Assembly: GCA_964017185.1 (NCBI GenBank)
Contig: OZ024880.1
Location: 31,772,329 to 31,836,328 of the forward strand
Reading direction: 5' to 3'
From: Rugalucina vietnamica
Lineage: Eukaryota > Mollusca > Bivalvia > Lucinida > Lucinidae
Length of the DNA: 64,000 nucleotides
The translations under genes were made by a program, and so were the position numbers. Below are positions 23,513 through 34,559 of this stretch, piece by piece; within the stretch, counting starts at the first letter, position 1; every line of letters starts with the position of its first letter. The notes under the pieces are model-generated. The model made no database searches. It was not told where the DNA came from and saw only the letters and a list, made by a program, of their open reading frames with translations.

Positions 23513-24139
23513 ACGTGTTATGATTTTTCTGAACTGAAAAGAATAAAATCATTCCTTCTTATAGGTTTCTTAAATTTGTAAACCAAGTCATTTTAAAAGA
23601 CCGTCACGTATAAGCGTCTTTAGCCCTACAATAAACTTGGAAATCAACTCATAGCGTCTGCGATAAAAAAATAGAAACTGTTTTACGAAGTTTATGATAC
23701 CGATAGCCCTGCTGGAGAAGTTTGGCTGTTAAACATTTATTTCGCGCGTTGAAGTCCGCTACGTGATTGCAGACTCTAGCAAACCTAATAAGTTGCGAAA
23801 TGTATACACCAGAAGAAGCACCGTCTGTTTAAAATCTGTCGCGTTTCCAAAGGTGGCGATCATTTTGTCTACCTTCGGTATATATTGTAATAGTCAATTT
23901 CATAGCACTTCCAACTTAAACTTTATGCATTGTACACTGGCAGTTATATGCAAGATTGGCTATAATGTTTGTTGAAGCGAAAGCTAATTGTTTATAGTGG
24001 CATAAGCTGATGAATAGTCATGATAAAAAGCAGATATTTTATGTGTAGGTCTTCGTCTGTGACAAACAGGCAATGCATTGAATAACCATGTTTCATAGCA
24101 TAATAATTATTATTCCTCGTGTTTATTGTATTATATTTA
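23513..24139. other. No gene or repeat recognised
   Basis: AT-rich. A 70-codon plus-strand frame near 23763 has no recognised feature. Confidence 0.45.
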
Positions 24140-24816
24140 TAGCCCCGCTTTGAAAAAGTGGGGGCTATACTGGATTCACCCTGTCCTTCCGTAGTTCCGT
24201 TATTTAAGAAATAGATCAGCTCTAGCAGTGAATTGTTGAGTAATATATCACTGTTTGGAGGTCAGGTGTAAAGCAGAGCAAATCACGAGCGCGCAGCGCG
24301 AGTGATTTATCTGCGTACAACTGATCGACAAACAGTGATATATTACTCAACAATTCACGCACTAGAGCTGATCTATTTAGATTCTAACACACAATAAACG
24401 GAATAAAATCATTTTAAACCTTCAGTTTCTTTAACTTTTCCACCATTGCACTGAAGAAATCCCGCCAAACTTTTGACTGTTACGCAAATGTTTACATATG
24501 TTTGCTACGTTTTGAACGCGTTGAAATGAATTACACCGTCTAACGTCAAGGTAACGTGACTTATGGGATAGCTGACGTCATAATTTAATCAAAATGGCGT
24601 CAAAACGGCGCAAAGTAACGTCACGCTAATCCGCCCAGTGATATATCACTCAATGTATCACTGCACTTTACCATGTGCTTCTATAGGCAGGGTGTGTTAG
24701 AATCAGTTATTCTGTTATTCCGTTATTCGGTTATTTTGTTATTCCGTCCTTCCGTCATTCCATTACCACACATAACTTGAGAACCAGTTGTTAGACTTTA
24801 ACCATATTTGGTATAA
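24140..24816. repeat. Hairpin-plus-CCGT repeat element, split by a foldback
   Basis: Begins with the stem ATAGCCCCGCTTT...AGTGGGGGCTAT, followed by CACCCTGTCCTTCCGTAGTT. After the foldback it resumes with TTATTCCGTTATTCGG, CCGTCCTTCCGTCATTCC and ACATAACTTGAGAACCAG. The last part is related in order and wording to the 150-bp satellite unit (ATATCTTGAGAACCAATTG), so the element and the satellite may be one composite. Confidence 0.6.
24211..24376. repeat. Foldback hairpin (about 166 bp)
   Basis: The arms ATAGATCAGCTCTAGCAGTG...AATATATCACTGTTTG and CAAACAGTGATATATTACTC...ACTAGAGCTGATCTAT are complementary. The centre has GAGCGCGCAGCGCG. The following 330 bp contains ACGTCA/ACGTGAC motifs and ends GGTGTGTTAGAATC, the complement of GATTCTAACACAC beside the hairpin, so the full insertion may extend to 24705. 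Confidence 0.8.
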
Positions 24817-25035
24817 GTAAGTAAGTAAATAAGTAAGTAAATCGTTTATTATAGTGACATGTGTTACAGTATACAATTAATTTGACAAACATAAAACAAT
24901 GAACACCCGACCCAATGGGTCTATAAGTCCCTTTTAGCCAATACATGTAACATATATACACAGGCACTACTACATGTATATACAATTAAGTATATGCATC
25001 AATATTGACAATAACTGCTAATGTGTAAATGCATG
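24817..25035. other. AAGT microsatellite and short retroelement-like stretch
   Basis: (AAGT)n at about 24817-24840, then ATCGTTTATTATAGTGACAT and CACCCGACCCAATGGGTC. The repeat-plus-3'UTR look resembles a LINE or SINE end on the minus strand, but no RT remains. Confidence 0.35.
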
Positions 25036-26870
25036 TCAGACTGTCAGTTTCCCCAAATTTGCAGAAGAGTTATTGCCCTTGGATGGCCCTTCATTGTTGC
25101 CAAAATTTCGTTTCCGCTCAATATCTTGAGAACAAATGGGCAGAATCTGACCAAATTTTGTATGCACATCAACATTGACAAGATCTAGCTTGGGATTGTT
25201 GCCTGTCATTTTTTGCAAAATTTTGACAGAGTTACGGCCCTTGATTGACATCAGAATTTTGTTTCCGCTCAATATCTTGAGAACCAATTGACAGAATCTG
25301 ATTAAATTTTGTATGCACATGAACATTGACAAGATCTAGCTTGGGATTGTTGACCATCATTTTTCGCAAAAGTTTGAAGGAGTTACGGCCCTTGATTGAT
25401 GTCAAAATTTCGTTTCCGCTCAATATCTCGAGAACCAATTGACAGTCTGACCAAATTGTGTACGCACATCATCATCGACCAGATCTAGCTTGGGATTGTT
25501 GCCCGTCATTTTTTGCAAAATTTTGTCGGAGTTACGACCCTTGATTGACATCAGAATTTCGTTTCCGCTCAATATCTTGAGAACCAATTGACAGAATCTA
25601 TCAAAATTTTGTATGCACACCAACATTGACAAGATCTGGCTTGGGATTGTTGCCCATCATTTTTCGCAAAATTTTGACGGAGTTGCGGCCCTTGATTGAT
25701 GTCAAAATTTCGTTTCCGCTCAATATCTCGAGAACCGATTGACAGAATTTGACCAAATTTTGTATGCTCATCAGCATTGATAAGATCTAGCTTTGGATTG
25801 TTGCCCATCATTTTTCGCAAAATTTTGACGGAGTTACGGCCCTTGATTGTCAAAATTTCGTTTCCGCTCAATATCTCGAGAACCAATTGACAGAATCTGA
25901 CCAAATTTTGTATGCACACCAGCATTGACAAGATCTAGCTTCGGATTTTGCACGTCATTTTATGCAAATTTTGATGGAGTCACGGCCCTTGATTAATGTC
26001 AAAATTTCGTTTCCACTCAATATCTTGAGAACAAATTGATAGAATCTGACCAAATTTTGTATGCACATCATCATCGACAAGATCTAGCTTGGGATTGTTG
26101 CCCGTCATTTTTTGCAAAATTTTGTCGGAGTTACGGCCCTTGATTGACATCAGAATTTTGTTTCGCTCAATATCTTGAGAACAAATTGACAGAATCTGAC
26201 CAAATTTTGTATGCACATCATTATTGACAAGATCTAGCTTGGGATTGTTGCCTGTCATTTTTCGCAAAATTTTGACAGAGTTACGGCCCTTGATTGAAGT
26301 GATAATTTTGTTTCCTCTCAATATCTTGAGAACCAATTGACAAAATCTGACCAAATTATGCACATCATCATTGACAAGATCTTGCTTTGGATTATTGCCC
26401 GTCATTTTTTGCAAAATTTTGTCGGAGTTACGTCCCTTGATTGACATCAGAATTTCGTTTCCGCTCAATATCTCGAGTATGAATTGACAGAATCAGACCA
26501 AATTCCATATGCACATCAACAGTGACAAGATCTAGCTTGGGATTGTTGCCCATCATTTTTTGCAAATTTTTGACTAGAGTTACGGCCCTTGATGGACGTC
26601 AGAATTTCATATCTGGTCAATATCTTGAGAACGAAATGACAGAATCTTACCAAATTTTTTATGCATATCAACAGTGACAAGATCTAGCTTGGGACTGTTG
26701 CTCATCATTTTTTCACAAAATTTTGACAGAGTTACGGCCCTTGATTGACGTGAGAATTTTGTTTCCGGTCAATATCTTGAGAACAAATGGACAGAATCTT
26801 ACCAATCTTTTTATGTGCATCAACATTGACAAGATCTAGCTTGGGATTGTTACCTGTCATTGTTTTTTCT
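25036..26870. repeat. 150-bp tandem satellite, about 12 units
   Basis: The landmark GTTACGGCCC (with variants) recurs at 25066, 25231, 25382, 25531, 25682, 25833, 25979, 26130, 26280, 26427, 26579 and 26731, a spacing of 146-152 bp apart from the divergent first unit (165). Each unit reads TTGATTGACATCAGAATTTC, TTCCGCTCAATATC, TTGAGAACCAATTGACAGAA, TCTGACCAAATTTTGTATGC, ACAAGATCTAGCTTGGGATT and TTGCAAAATTTTG. Because 150 is a multiple of three, minus-strand frames run through several units, up to 162 codons at 25980-26468, repeating SIKGRNSDKILQKMTGNNPK. Frameshifts between units, the lack of splice or start context and the link to the flanking repeat argue that these are not proteins. Confidence 0.9.
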
Positions 26871-27089
26871 CACCCTGGAAAAAAGCTCATAAGCTGGGTT
26901 ATAGTCAGATCCTCTGACAATTCTAGTTATTATTATATTTTCTTTTTCACACACAATGGGTTTATTTGATCCAGTGTCTCATAATATACAACAATGACAC
27001 TTAGTTGCACCAAGAAAGAATCTGAAACTTGTAGCACTTTTTGAAGGTTTTGTAACTTTAGGTTGTGATTTCTTTGCATATTATTAGAA
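26871..27089. other. No gene or repeat recognised
   Basis: Short AT-rich spacer. Confidence 0.5.
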
Positions 27090-27330
27090 CAGCACCACTG
27101 TAACGACCCTGTTCTGTTTTTCAGAGCATTATATTTTGGCCAGTAATGCTAGCCAGTATTGTTATTTAATGTCACTTCAAGTCACGTAGTCTCTCTTTAT
27201 CATATGTCTGCAGATATTTTTTGATTGATCTCCTAAATATACGTTCGCTGCCTGAATGAAACTTATAGAGCTCGAAGTGTACAATACATCTTCGCGACTA
27301 TGCAGTGACTTCAAGAAAGGTTTATGCAGA
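27090..27330. repeat. Large duplication, copy 1, third block
   Basis: Matches 51836-52050. Shared: GTAACGACCCTGTTCTGTTT, GCCAGTATTG, TTTAATGTCACT, TTTATCATATGTCTGCAGAT and ATATACG.CCGCTG.CTGA. No frame is conserved: the minus frame 27177-27395 in this copy has no counterpart in the other. Confidence 0.8.
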
Positions 27331-28335
27331 TCGCATTCGCTAAGCCCACAAGTAAAACACTCATGTGCGGAATTAACAAATTCATTGTCATGCATGTCAT
27401 ATATTTTCCGCTAATGAGCATTTACCTACATGCAAATATTGGCATCATACATTCATGTTAAAAATAAATGAATACCATTCAATATGAATGGGGTATATTT
27501 CTTTTAATTTTCACCGACAGCCACTATTGAAACTGCTTAAGTTCAATGTCATATAAAATTGTTATGTAAATGATGATTCCTCGGACTTCTTGCTCTAGAC
27601 ACTAGAAAAATGTTTAAGGTAAATATCATGATACAGAACTTTATAATTGACTCCTTATCATGGACGAAATGAGCCAGCCATCCGTCCACTGTTATTCCTT
27701 AAAATGCTAAAAATGTCACGTTCAATGCGATTCCCATAGGCATTTGCCATCGTTGCAACTAACTGCTGCGAGACGACTCCTTCATTTTTGTCTTTTGACA
27801 ATGAAAACAATGTACAAAACAAAAATGTCTTTGAAATAAACTCGAAAGAGATCTCTTTGAGATCAGTAAGAATATTCAAAGTATCAAAAAGTTACGTTAA
27901 GGCGCATCGTCTTAACAATGTTTTAATCATTTGAGCCCGTTTAGGCATGTTGACCTGCCTTGTGTAAATTTTTGAAATTGCAGTATACTATTCTGGCTAT
28001 CGTCGCCGGTTTATAAAGGGACACTGATGAGGATTCATTACCAGAACTTGCGCAATAGGGCCCATACTATCTCCTTTTGAACGTTTACACTGCTTCCAGA
28101 GGATTACACATTTTTATTGTAATTACATGTAGAGCTGTACTTATGTACCTAACGTATGTTGATCAAAATACATTCAGGTTGATGACCCTTCAGAAGATTA
28201 TTTCCAGGATAATGTTACATTCATTTTTTTCAGACGCGAAGCCTTTTAACCTTGTCAGAAGCCATTCTCAAAGGATTATATGTTTCACTTTTGATTAGTA
28301 AGGTGTCGGATTTATTCCAGCGGTTGAAATGTTAA
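27331..28335. other. No confirmed gene
   Basis: AT-rich. A minus-strand frame at 27658-27879 (73 codons, contains VVSQQLVATMANAYGNRIER) has coding-like codon use but no recognised domain and no clear splice acceptor, so it is not called. Confidence 0.45.
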
Positions 28336-28337
28336 TT

Positions 28338-28548
28338 GAGGCTGTGCGTGAGAAAACCAACAATTTGGGCTCCGACCAGGTTCGATACAAACCGGGCTGT
28401 ACAGTCACAGAAGATGGTTAGAAGCTTGAAATTTTGAATTTAGAAAGTAGAGGAAATGTACTATCCGTGTTATTCGCAGTTACTGCGAAGCTGATCTGCG
28501 CCTATGTTTTCGCCTATACAGATTATTTGTTTTCCCATGCGGCGGCTC
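28338..28548. mobile_element. Family B MITE
   Basis: Begins GAGGCTGTGCGTGAGAAAACC and ends TTTTCCCATGCGGCGGCTC. Flanks AATT and AATA are close to, but not exactly, a 4-bp duplication. The central dyad is partly lost. Confidence 0.75.
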
Positions 28549-29040
28549 AATAGTCCTCACAAATGGGGTTAAAATTCGTTAATTGTCGGTGACAACCTCA
28601 CGACATCGAAAAAGTATAGGAAGTTTTCATCCAACTTTTCTCGGTTTCTAAAGAATAGAGAAACATTAAATATGTTGTTTTTTTTCTGCTTGATTTTTCT
28701 TTTAACTCCTGGTAAAATGATTTTATACCGGGAGGGTCCGTTAATTAATAAATCAACTATTTGTTCTTTGGCAAGCTTCTCGGATGCTGTTGCATAATAC
28801 ATGTTTGTAATGCTATTTTTCGCCAGTTCAGGACAATTTGAATACTTAATCAGCTGACCAACCAGGTTGCTTCAGTCTGCTGCATTGCAATGAAGTGAGC
28901 AAATGATACCGTCCGCGTGCTTCACATTCTACAGTATATTCATCATCTGTTACATGAATTTCAGTAAGAATGTTTCATGTCAATAACGGCCCTTTCTCAA
29001 TAATATGTTCACTGCTCTTAAAGGATCTGTTTTAATTTTA
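28549..29040. other. No gene or repeat recognised
   Basis: AT-rich spacer between two mobile elements. Confidence 0.45.
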
Positions 29041-29042
29041 TA

Positions 29043-30350
29043 CTAGCCAAAAGTTCTTACCGGCCACTTACATAAGAGGCAATCTTGTATTTTGTCTTCT
29101 AGTTCAGAAAGTAAAAAATACAATCCAAAATATTTATGATGATATGAATTAACCAATATTAGCAGAGGTTTTGTGAGTTCTGCATTTTAAAATAAGTGAT
29201 GCTTCTTGTGCAGACAAAGCATGAGTAAAGGTACCTTCATGCATACAAAATTTATCCTCCGTACGATTTATTATCAGCAGCAAGACAATAAAATTTTCAG
29301 CAATAATTTATGGCAGGTACATAACTCTGATAAATTTTAAACTTGCAGGTACATAACTCTGATAAAGTTTAAACTTTAAAGAATTTCGTCAAAAGTTTGT
29401 TCAAAATTTGGCATTAAAAACTGAAGTTTGCGACAGTTATGACAAGTTTGCCCGCACAAATGGACGTATCGGATTGAGTTGAGTTCTGTATCATGTCAAG
29501 ATACCCGCGGGTGAATTTATGATCACGGATTTACATGTTTAACATGTCCATTTGTAAATTTTCCGACAAAAAATCTAAATGATTTTTAACCAAAAAATGC
29601 GTAGAAAATCTACCAGTAGGAAAAACATTTACTGTTTGGTGTTTTTCCACGTCGCAAGGACCCCTTTGTTGATATCCAATCGCAATTTTAACAAATGCCA
29701 TGCTTAAAAAAGTACAAATAGGCAATTATCAGGAAATGGCGCAATCAGAAAGAAATTCCCACTCCATAAACCGAGAGGTGGGAAACTGAAAACTAAAATG
29801 ACACTTAAGTACTTATACCATGAAAACATGTCAAAAGCCGAGTGAGCAGCTATTCCCCAATAGGCGGCCACTCAGTTGCCCGAACCGAACTAAAAATATG
29901 AAAACGTACATAAGGCTCAAACAGCACAAAAATTCGACTCCAAAACACAAAACAATTAGAACCACAACAGAAGTATCGCCTTGGAACGATCAGTAATATA
30001 AATTTACTGGGGGGGGGGGGGCTTAAACCGGGTTTTCAAGCGCCTAACAACACCCTCATCTTCTGCTGTGGTTCACAACATTTAGTTAGTTGTTCGGTCC
30101 TCGTGGTGAATCTCTAACTGGTCAGTGAATCATCAAGGACAAACAAATAAATAATTAAACCTATTTTCATTCAAAAACAATGATTTTTGCATTTTTGCCC
30201 GCAAATTCCAAGTGAATGAAAGAATTCTTTTTGAACACTTTGCAACTTTAGTGCATTTCAAGACATATTCTGGCAAAAAATAGTGTCATTCTGAATAGTG
30301 GTATGTAAGAAAATTGAATTGAAAAGTGGCCGGTTAAGACTTTTGACTAG
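29043..30350. mobile_element. TA-flanked long-TIR element carrying a nested family A copy
   Basis: The left end CTAGCCAAAAGTTCTTACCG continues GCCACTT. The right end AAGTGGCCGGTTAAGACTTT continues TGACTAG. They are inverted, about 28 bp, with TA on both sides (29041-29042, 30351-30352). The interior 29400-29700 is related to 38855-39125, so a second fragment of the family is in the window. Length without the nested repeat is about 850 bp. No transposase frame. Confidence 0.75.
29705..30165 (+). repeat. Family A repeat with 13-bp G run, nested
   Basis: Starts AAAAAGTACAAATAGGCAAT, and contains CCACAACAGAAGTATCGCCT, the G run at 30009-30021, TCTTCTGCTGTGGTTCAC and ATCATCAAGGACAAACAAAT. It is truncated at the far side. 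Confidence 0.85.
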
Positions 30351-30384
30351 TATATTTAGTATCGCATCTAAGTTTCCGCATTTC

Positions 30385-30714
30385 CGCCACGGTTGAACCA
30401 GTATACGTATTGCGTTGGTGTATCGAAACCAGCATCAGTCGTATACAGTGTCTATAGTCTATTCCCCATAGATCATAATGCCGTGATAGACGCGTATTAC
30501 TGTACCTTAGGAATATGCACACTCTGTCTGACGAATGAGCCTCTGATTGCAAGCACTAAACAGACCAAAGAATATAACTATTCTCAGACTGGATGTCTGT
30601 TTAGTCCTGGCGATCAGAGTTAAAACGTGAAGTTTTAAGATACCAACGCAAGCGAAGACTGGTCAGATATGGTATGGCAGATATACTGAACTGAGTCTAT
30701 GACGGACGGAAAAG
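30385..30714 (+). promoter_or_regulatory. Duplicated promoter/first-exon-like module, copy 1
   Basis: Part of the large duplication (partner 53456-53762), and the best-conserved stretch seen between the copies. GCGTTGGTGTATCGAAACCA, GCATCAGTCGTATACAGTGT, CCATAGATCATAATGCCGTG and AGACGCGTATTA are almost unchanged over about 100 bp. Further on, both copies read GCGAAGAC, GGCAGA.AT and GTCTATGACG..CGGAAAAG and then a splice-donor-like GT (here GTACGT at 30715). The ATG at 30699 opens a minimal frame M-T-D-G-K with a phase-1 donor; the partner reads M-T-S-G-K. Inference: promoter, 5'UTR and start exon of a tandemly duplicated gene. A short Gly-Lys N terminus would suit an SDR like the remnant at 10.2 kb, but no second exon was found, so the gene is not named. 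Confidence 0.45.
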
Positions 30715-32540
30715 GTACGTTTGTGTTCGTTTGGACACAGCACCATAAATGTATAAATCTAACTCAACTTTGATGCACGTACATGTATGTTTACTTACAA
30801 GGGACTTGTGTGCTTTAAATATGACAATAAGATAATGACTTAAAATTTCAAAAGATTTGAAATGAGCTACAGATTCGTTTCATATGTTTAGTACATATCA
30901 ATTTGTTTCAAAAGTAATGGCATAACATTACCGGTACTTGAATCTTGGCCAAATTTTATCGGGTGTTTGCAGATTTAAACAGATTTCGCTCAGTCAAAGC
31001 TAATACATAGAACTATTCACTGATTGTAACATTTTAGAGTTTGATAGATTAATTTATAAAATTAACACATTAAAATGACAAGCAAAATATCATAACTTCT
31101 GGGATACAAATATCAACTTTAACATTGATTTCATACCATTCAAGAAAGTTTTTACTAAAACATATCATATTGTTAAATTGGCATATCACCCGGTAGACGG
31201 CACCTGACATAATATTTGGTCTACCCTGTGTATAATCAAGTTTATTTAAGCTTGAACTTTTGCACCCCACTAGCCCTGGTACAACATAGTATACAATCAG
31301 TAAGCGTTTAATATAAAATAACACATTTACAAATAACACTGGTCAAACAATTGCATTTAAATATTCGATCCAAAGGAATCCGCTCGCAAAAGATACTAGG
31401 ACAGAAAATGGCAAAAATCTTGTAGGATGCAAGATTTCACGCTTCGATAACCTCGACTCTACATATGGTGGACCAAATATTATGTAAGGTGGAGTCTACT
31501 GAACGCTCTGTCATTTTATAGGAATGAATAAATTTTAGTTCAAATTTTCCTATAGTGTGAGAAATCAATGATAACGTTGATATCTGTGCACAGAAGTTAT
31601 GCCATTTCGTTTATCATATTTTCAACCGCTTGCTCGTTAGATCCGAGGATAACCCACCGATCACACCTGACCGAGGGATCAATTAATCCGTCGATAATCC
31701 AGAGTTGATCTCCGGTTCCCACGACTTTCGCATGTGCGATTCAACAGAAATTCGTCTGAGCAGAAGATGATCTTCGAACTAAAAGGGAATTGAGTCCTCC
31801 ATCAAACCACCTATCATTAGTGGTCATTTTAAATTGACCATTCAAATCAGCACATTAGCTAATGGTCAATGACGGTTGGACAACAAGGGGTTAGACAAAC
31901 AAACCAACACGTGCTTTTTACAGGTAAATATAGGTGCAAAAACACAATGTTTGTCAAAGGAAATAGGGGTGGGCGTGGTTATACCTTGCTGGCGGAGGAG
32001 TCAATTATAACACCAGGCAAAAGAAATAGCTATTATTTGTAAAGAATGAAGGTGCGAAAGGGTGTCATCTTCATGTCACATGAAAAGAAGATAGTGCTGA
32101 AGGCCTATAATGAATTTGTGTGGAAAAGGAGCCAAATAATGACAAACATATTAAAGAATGAATCTTGGAAAGAGGTGATTGAGGGGTCCGCAAGCGTTAA
32201 CTCTGTTGCTATAACAATGCATCCAAACACATATTTATGATCACGGACATTGTATGTGTGCACGAAGATTATAAAATTCCAAAGGAATCGTCAACAATCT
32301 TAAAAGTACCCTGAATCTGAACACGTAAGGTCACGAATTCTCGCAAAAGTGAGGAGAGCGCTGATTCTTCGTTTGTAAGTTGGCCAAGTGACCGTCCATC
32401 ATTTCGGTTAAAGCTACAACGAAATCTCGCTCCAAAGTCCCAGTCATCGCATACGGAAAGTATACCTATCATCTCCCTTATCATTTGTTCCTTTTGTTTT
32501 GTCATCCTTCTAATGCATGTTCTTTCTTTTGATGGTAATG
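30715..32540. other. No confirmed gene
   Basis: Would be the first intron if the exon-like module at 30.7 kb is real. A minus-strand frame 32269-32505 (78 codons, contains VCDDWDFGARFRCSFN and SSLLREFVTLRVQ) has coding-like composition but no recognised family. Confidence 0.4.
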
Positions 32541-32650
32541 GGCGGTAGCCTGTGTGTTAGTATGTCGGACTATGGATAAAGCTGTCAAGGGTTCGATTCT
32601 TACAGGCGCAGTTTTATGTCCTTTACTTCTTAATAGTACTGGTTAATACA
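32541..32650 (+). mobile_element. tRNA-derived SINE head
   Basis: GGGCGGTAGCCTGTGTGTTA resembles an A box (TAGCCTGTGTG), and GGTTCGATTC at 32589-32598 is a B box 38 bp further on, followed by CTTACAGGCGCA. This is tRNA-like Pol III promoter spacing, but the sequence folds poorly as a tRNA, so a SINE head is preferred over a functional tRNA. Confidence 0.55.
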
Positions 32651-33500
32651 CAAAAAAACAGTGGCTCCGTCCCGGTATTACTTAAGAACTGTTGACTGAC
32701 AAGTTAAACAAACAAATAAAACTGACAAAAAATGACAAATAGCAATAAAAATCTGTTAAAATTAGGCTTGAGTAACCGATAAACCTGCTATTGAGCAGGT
32801 TTGACTGAGAGCGCTCAACGGCGGATCACCGATACAACGGATCATCTGCGCAAGCAAACCATCTCTTGATCAAACTTTCTAACGGTATTTGAGAAGTGAT
32901 CGGTATGTAAAGGTACAAGTAGGCAACGATCAGGAAAAGGCGCATTCAGAAAAAGATTCCCACTCCAAAAACCGAGGCGGGAAAAAAACAAACTAACAAT
33001 AAGGTACTAAGGCCATGAATACATTTAGTAAGCCGAATGAGCAGCTATTTCCAAATAGGTGGCCACTCAGTTACCTAAACTTAACTAAAATATGATAACA
33101 TGCATAAGGCGCCAACAGCACAAAAAATTAAACACCAAGACATAAAACAATAAGAACCACAGCAGAAGTATCGCCTTAGAACTATCAGTGAAATAAAATT
33201 ACTGGCGGGCTTAAACCGGTTTTACAGGATCCTAACCTCACCTTAAGCTAATGCACAAAAAGCAGTGGCTCCGTCCCGATATGACTTAAGAACTGTTGAC
33301 TGACAAGTTAAACAAACAAATAAAACTAAAAAACAAAGACAAATAGCAATAAAAATCTGTTAAAATTACGCATGAGTAACCGATTAACCTTCTATTGAGC
33401 AGGGTTGACTGAGAGCGCCGATACAGCGGATCAACTGCGCAAGCCAACCACCTCTTGACCAAACTTTCTAACGGTATTTGAGAAGTGATTGGTATGCTAG
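32651..33500. repeat. Direct duplication of about 250 bp around a family A copy
   Basis: 32651-32905 and 33255-33500 share CAGTGGCTCCGTCCCG, AAGAACTGTTGACTGACAAG, ACAAATAGCAATAAAAATCT, GAGTAACCGAT and ACTTTCTAACGGTATTTGAG. A family A copy sits between them. Confidence 0.85.
32912..33250 (+). repeat. Family A repeat, partial copy between direct duplicates
   Basis: AAAGGTACAAGTAGGCAACG at the left, then CCGAGGCGGGAAAA, GGTGGCCACTCAGTTACC, CAGAAGTATCGCCTTAGAAC and CTTAAACCGGTTTTACAGGA to AACCTCACC. Confidence 0.85.
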
Positions 33501-33591
33501 TCGATGACCGTTGGGCCAGTTTTATCGACGGCTAATCGCCCGATTAGAATAGGCGCGCAAGTGGCCATCTGAATTCGGAGGACGAAATTTT

Positions 33592-33840
33592 CAAAAAAAA
33601 AAAAAAAAAGTATAAGTAGGCAATGATCCAAAAAGCGCAAACAGAAAGAAATACATATCGTAAGCAGAGTGAGCAACTATTTTCCAAACGGCGGCCACTC
33701 AGTTACCCGAATTTAACTAAAAATATAAATATATAAATACGTACATAAGGTTCAAACAACACAAAAAAACACCAAACATAAAACAATTAGAACCACAACA
33801 GAAGTATCGCTTTGAAATCATCAGTTATATACAAGTACTA
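33592..33840 (+). repeat. Family A repeat, partial copy
   Basis: After an A run, AAGTATAAGTAGGCAATGAT opens the element. An internal deletion removes the CCGAGG stem. GGCGGCCACTCAGTTACCCG and CCACAACAGAAGTATCGC follow. Confidence 0.75.
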
Positions 33841-33986
33841 TTAGGACTATATCAGTTATGAATGTTGTGACTATGGCGTGATTCCATTTCACCTCACAAA
33901 ACTTTTCAAATCGGGTTTAATTTTACATGCCATCAATTGCGTCAAGGCAAATGCCCAACGAGGGGGTTATTGACAGAATCTATATA

Positions 33987-34557
33987 CTCCTCCTCAAAAA
34001 AAAAAAAAAAATCCGGTCACCTAATTGTTTGTCTACCGCCCAACAAATATTCATAATTATTTTCCATTTTTAGTCGGTTTTTAATCCTTGACAAAATCAA
34101 GTGCATAAACTGTATATGTATACAGTGAATGTCTATTGCTCAGTTTCGAGCGCCGATATTCTAAGGAAATATGGTACAAGTGGGTGGGGTATTTAGTAGG
34201 CCATTCCATTCTAATGACCAGTCCATGCTTGCTCCCTCCGGATAAAAATGCAGTGTAAACGCATCTGTGTTGTAAGCATAAAGCTACTTGCTTTGTATTC
34301 AGAAGTCGTGGACTTGATTCAGGCCCTTTACTGCCTCCCTGATGAAAGTTCCATCATGCTGTATCTCAATGTGACATTATCTGTTTGTATGATGTAAATA
34401 CCTGATAAAGCAACATTAATTGTAGATTTGGATTTGGAATATAGTTTTGAAGGGTGTGATCACAGTTAGCAAATTAAGTAAAAAAAAATATGAATGATGC
34501 TAACAAGTGTTACAATTCTTACAACTTCAGGTGACCGGACTTTTTTTTGAGGAGGCG
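33987..34557. mobile_element. TA-flanked long-TIR element (571 bp)
   Basis: CTCCTCCTCAAAA...TCCGGTCACCT at the left and AGGTGACCGGAC...TTTTGAGGAGGCG at the right are inverted, with TA on each side (33985-33986, 34558-34559). No transposase. The A/T run within each TIR differs in length between the two ends. Confidence 0.75.
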
Positions 34558-34559
34558 TA

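Noticed and set aside
25036..26468. Minus-strand frames up to 162 codons as a repeat protein gene
   Set aside because: They follow the 150-bp satellite period, change frame between units and lack any gene context. Kept as a repeat with a note in the findings.
27658..27879. A minus frame with coding-like codon use (MANAYGNRIER)
   Set aside because: No recognised family, no clear splice acceptor and no paralogous conservation in the duplicated partner.
32269..32505. A minus frame (CDDWDFGARFRCSFN) as a possible exon
   Set aside because: Composition looks coding, but there is no family match from memory and no splice context. It needs transcript evidence.
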